Positions 38,661 to 40,179 of a stretch of 40,179 nt of DNA are shown one piece after another; the stretch's first letter is position 1; the number at the start of each line of letters is the position of its first letter. Source of the stretch: an uncultured Bacteroidales bacterium (GTDB lineage Bacteria > Bacteroidota > Bacteroidia > Bacteroidales > Muribaculaceae); the NCBI GenBank assembly GCA_949123685.1, contig CASBHZ010000019.1, forward strand, positions 1-40,179, written 5' to 3'. A model generated the notes under the pieces. The model worked only from the letters and a program-made list of their open reading frames with translations, was not told where the DNA came from and ran no database searches. A program made the position numbers and the translations under genes.

Positions 38661-39092
38661 TTAATTTTTTGAATCGAGTAGCTTGTATGCTTTTGCGTAG
38701 TTGTGGATCTGTTTCACCATTGCCACAAGTCCGTTGGATCGTGTAGGTGACAGATGCTCTTTCAGTCCGATTTTGTCAATGAAATATAGGTCGGCATCAA
38801 GAATTTCATCGGGTGTGCGATCATTTAACACCCGCATGAGTAAGGCGACGATTCCTTTGACTATCAAGGCGTCGGAATCTGCTTCGAATTTTATCTTTCC
38901 GTTGTCCTGACGTTCGGCAGAGATCCATACGCGGCTCTGGCATCCTTCGATGAGGTTTTCGGGAGTCTTGCCCGATTCGGGATATTCAGGCAGCGTGTTG
39001 CCTAATTCAATTATATAGGCATAACGGTCCATCCAGTCGGTGAGACCGTCAAATTCTTCAATTATTTCGTTTTGCGTTTCGTTAACATTCAT
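38661..39092 (-). CDS. sufE: SufE-family sulfur acceptor protein
   Basis: A 143-residue protein with the SufE core: EIIEEFDGLTDWMDRYAYIIELGNTLP, then ENLIEGCQSRVW with the active Cys at residue 51 (the same position as in E. coli SufE). SDALIVKGIVALLMRVLNDRTPDEIL and IGLKEHLSPTRSNGLVAMVKQI follow. SufE takes persulfide sulfur from the cysteine desulfurase SufS and passes it to the SufBCD scaffold for Fe-S cluster assembly. No suf genes flank it here. The ATG at 39092 is used; a GTG at 39095 directly precedes it. Confidence 0.92.
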   Translation of the reverse strand: MNVNETQNEIIEEFDGLTDWMDRYAYIIELGNTLPEYPESGKTPENLIEGCQSRVWISAERQDNGKIKFEADSDALIVKGIVALLMRVLNDRTPDEILDADLYFIDKIGLKEHLSPTRSNGLVAMVKQIHNYAKAYKLLDSKN

Positions 39093-39115
39093 CACTTATT
39101 AGATTGAATTTTCTC

Positions 39116-39123
39116 CAAAGTTA
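39116..39123 (-). promoter_or_regulatory. -7 box (TAACTTTG) for sufE
   Basis: On the minus strand TAACTTTG matches TAnnTTTG, about 24 nt before the sufE ATG. No clear -33 box is visible in the AT-rich DNA upstream. Confidence 0.5.
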
Positions 39124-39171
39124 ATAAAAATTAGAAAATCATAAAATATTTATGATAAAAAAGGTCGTATA

Positions 39172-39203
39172 TTTGTTATATCAAAATAAAAGAGTTAAAT
39201 TTG
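39172..39203 (+). promoter_or_regulatory. Promoter of greA
   Basis: TTTG at 39172-39175 and TAAATTTG at 39196-39203 are 20 bp apart, the best consensus match in the window. Transcription would start near 39209, leaving a ~154-nt leader before greA. Confidence 0.8.
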
Positions 39204-39208
39204 CACCC

Positions 39209-39362
39209 GAAATAATAACGACGGCTTACCGTCAGAAAGGGTCTTTTTTTTCCGGATCGTTATTGAACCACGATGCCGAATCGAGAAAAAGGATTCTTTA
39301 TTTTTTTAATACCATCCTGAAACAACTCTAAAATAATAATATATAATATAAACATAAGAATT
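39209..39362 (+). promoter_or_regulatory. Structured 5' leader of greA
   Basis: The predicted leader contains a 5-bp GC-rich hairpin (GACGG/CCGTC, 39220-39233) followed ten bases later by a run of nine T (39243-39251). A second stem (GG-ATCGT with ACGAT-g-CC, about 39253-39277) follows. The first hairpin plus T-run could act as a weak attenuator or yield a short leader RNA. No small open frame is evident. Confidence 0.4.
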
Positions 39363-39824
39363 ATGGCAACTTACCTGACCCAAGAGGGGTATAATAAAAA
39401 GATGGAGGAACTGTCTGCCCTGGAAGCGCAGCGTCCTGCCATTAAGCAGGCAATCGCCGAGGCTCGCGACAAGGGAGACCTCTCGGAGAATGCCGAATAT
39501 GACGCAGCCAAGGAGGCGCAGGGTATGCTTGAAATGAAGATATCCAAGCTTAAAGAGCTTATTGCCGGTGCGCGTATCATCGATGACAGCAAATTGAATA
39601 CGGAAGAGGTTCAGATACTCAATAAGGTCACTATCCGTAATGACAAGGGTATGACCATGTGTTATACTATCGTGACTGAAAGTGAAGCTAACCTGCGTGA
39701 GTTTAAGATCGCTTCCAACACACCTATCGCCCAGGCTCTTCTTGGACACAAAGTGGGGGATCATGTTCAGGTTAACGCCCCTGTCGGTGTGATCGATTTC
39801 GAGATTATCAAAATCGAAGTGTAA
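39363..39824 (+). CDS. greA: Transcription elongation factor GreA
   Basis: A 153-residue protein of normal GreA length. The N-terminal coiled coil (residues ~5-75: EGYNKKMEELSALEAQRPAIKQAI, RDKGDLSENAEYDAAKEAQG) carries the acidic tip residues DLSENAEYD that reach the RNA polymerase active site. The C-terminal FKBP-like domain has TYTIVTESEAN-like sequence, SNTPIAQALLGHKVGD and the terminal strand VIDFEIIKIEV. GreA rescues backtracked polymerase by stimulating transcript cleavage. A consensus promoter and a long leader precede it; a heptad repeat follows 6 nt after the stop. Confidence 0.96.
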   Translation: MATYLTQEGYNKKMEELSALEAQRPAIKQAIAEARDKGDLSENAEYDAAKEAQGMLEMKISKLKELIAGARIIDDSKLNTEEVQILNKVTIRNDKGMTMCYTIVTESEANLREFKIASNTPIAQALLGHKVGDHVQVNAPVGVIDFEIIKIEV

Positions 39825-39830
39825 TTGTAG

Positions 39831-39940
39831 TAGGTTTTAGGCTTTAGGCATTAGGCATTAGAATAGATGGCTAATCCTGAATAATAATTATTCAAACATG
39901 AAGTCCTAACACCTAAAGCCTAACACCTAAAGCCTAAAGG
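39831..39940. repeat. Telomere-like heptad array in inverted arrangement (copy 2)
   Basis: Heptads TTTTAGG, CTTTAGG, CATTAGG, CATTAGA run from 39835 to 39862. After a 42-nt spacer come CCTAACA, CCTAAAG, CCTAACA, CCTAAAG, CCTAAAG (39905-39939). The arms are imperfect complements. The array fills the gap between greA and the HIT gene and ends 4 nt before the HIT start codon, the same placement as copy 1 relative to the HMA gene. Confidence 0.88.
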
Positions 39941-39944
39941 AAAT

Positions 39945-40179
39945 ATGACTATTTTCTCAAAAATCATAGCAGGGGAGATTCCTTGTTATAAGATAGTTGA
40001 AAACGATAAGTTTTTCGCTTTCCTTGATATAAATCCTGTAAATTGGGGTCATACTTTGGTTGTGCCCAAGAAGGAAACCGATTATATTTTCGATATCGAC
40101 GATGAGGATCTTTCCGATATGATTGTCTTCTCCAAGAAAGTGGCGAAGGCTATAAAGACGGCTGTTCCATGTCGTAAAG
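39945..40179 (+). CDS. HIT-family (histidine triad) protein, N-terminal part (cut by window edge)
   Basis: Seventy-eight residues are visible: MTIFSKIIAGEIPCYKIVEN, then FFAFLDINPVNWGHTLVVPKKETDYIFD. This is the HIT start (FxKIIxGEIPxxKVxED, FLDIxPxxxGHTLVVPK). The catalytic HxHxHxx triad lies beyond the window. HIT hydrolases split nucleoside phosphoramidates or dinucleotides. The start ATG directly follows the heptad array; it may be co-transcribed with greA. Confidence 0.9.
   Translation, partial: MTIFSKIIAGEIPCYKIVENDKFFAFLDINPVNWGHTLVVPKKETDYIFDIDDEDLSDMIVFSKKVAKAIKTAVPCRK

Noticed and set aside
39209..39362. Known riboswitch in the greA leader
   Set aside because: I cannot match the hairpins to any riboswitch class; only a generic structured leader is supported.

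Overview
The window looks like chromosomal DNA of a gut Bacteroidales, most likely Muribaculaceae or a close relative. The evidence is a SusC/SusD pair with surface lipoproteins, Bacteroidetes-only families (DUF3098, DUF1735, GxGYxYP), Bacteroidetes promoters (TTTG about 20 bp upstream of TAnnTTTG), few Shine-Dalgarno sequences and moderate GC. Genus-level placement is inference. I see no rRNA, tRNA, CRISPR array, insertion sequence or phage gene.

Layout. Positions 1-2580 (minus) hold mtaB, a family 2 glycosyltransferase and the start of surE. Positions 2742-6666 (plus) are an envelope and tRNA-modification operon: ftsX, DUF3098, uppP, truB, queA. The 351-bp gap after queA holds a terminator and a predicted ~65-nt small RNA on the minus strand. 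Positions 7018-11382 (plus) hold an RluA-type pseudouridine synthase, a PAP2-like membrane protein, ispG and an acyltransferase.

Positions 11504-27209 form a glycan-utilisation locus. It starts with an 848-residue predicted membrane-spanning regulator: signal peptide, LamG-like region, Kelch-like propeller, one membrane helix, then a SARP-type winged helix and BTAD-like helices. Next come a minus-strand operon (susC, susD, DUF1735/F5-8C lipoprotein, GxGYxYP lipoprotein) and a divergent plus-strand operon (GH29 alpha-L-fucosidase, ricin-lectin/GH2 beta-galactosidase). The 445-bp divergent control region carries three palindromes built from TTAATCC/GGATTAA half-sites, and two of these half-site elements lie where the -33 boxes of the two opposing promoters should be. 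I infer a system for fucosylated beta-galactosides such as mucin or milk-type glycans, with the membrane regulator as the obvious local candidate for binding the palindromes. This is the most interesting part of the window.

Positions 27315-34513 (minus) hold cysS, a DUF3467 gene, and a likely operon rsmF-like / copper P-type ATPase / HMA protein / tcdA / lolD-like ATPase. Positions 34623-36396 (plus) hold an RsmI-like methyltransferase and a WalJ/YycJ-type hydrolase. The end holds an unknown lipoprotein, a POT peptide transporter and sufE (minus), then greA with a structured leader and the start of a HIT-family gene (plus).

Two intergenic gaps (30931-31047 and 39831-39940) are filled by telomere-like heptad arrays (nnTTAGG) arranged as inverted repeats. 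Several genes (mtaB, ftsX, rsmF-like, rsmI-like) have a -7 promoter box only 4-8 nt before the start codon, suggesting leaderless mRNAs.
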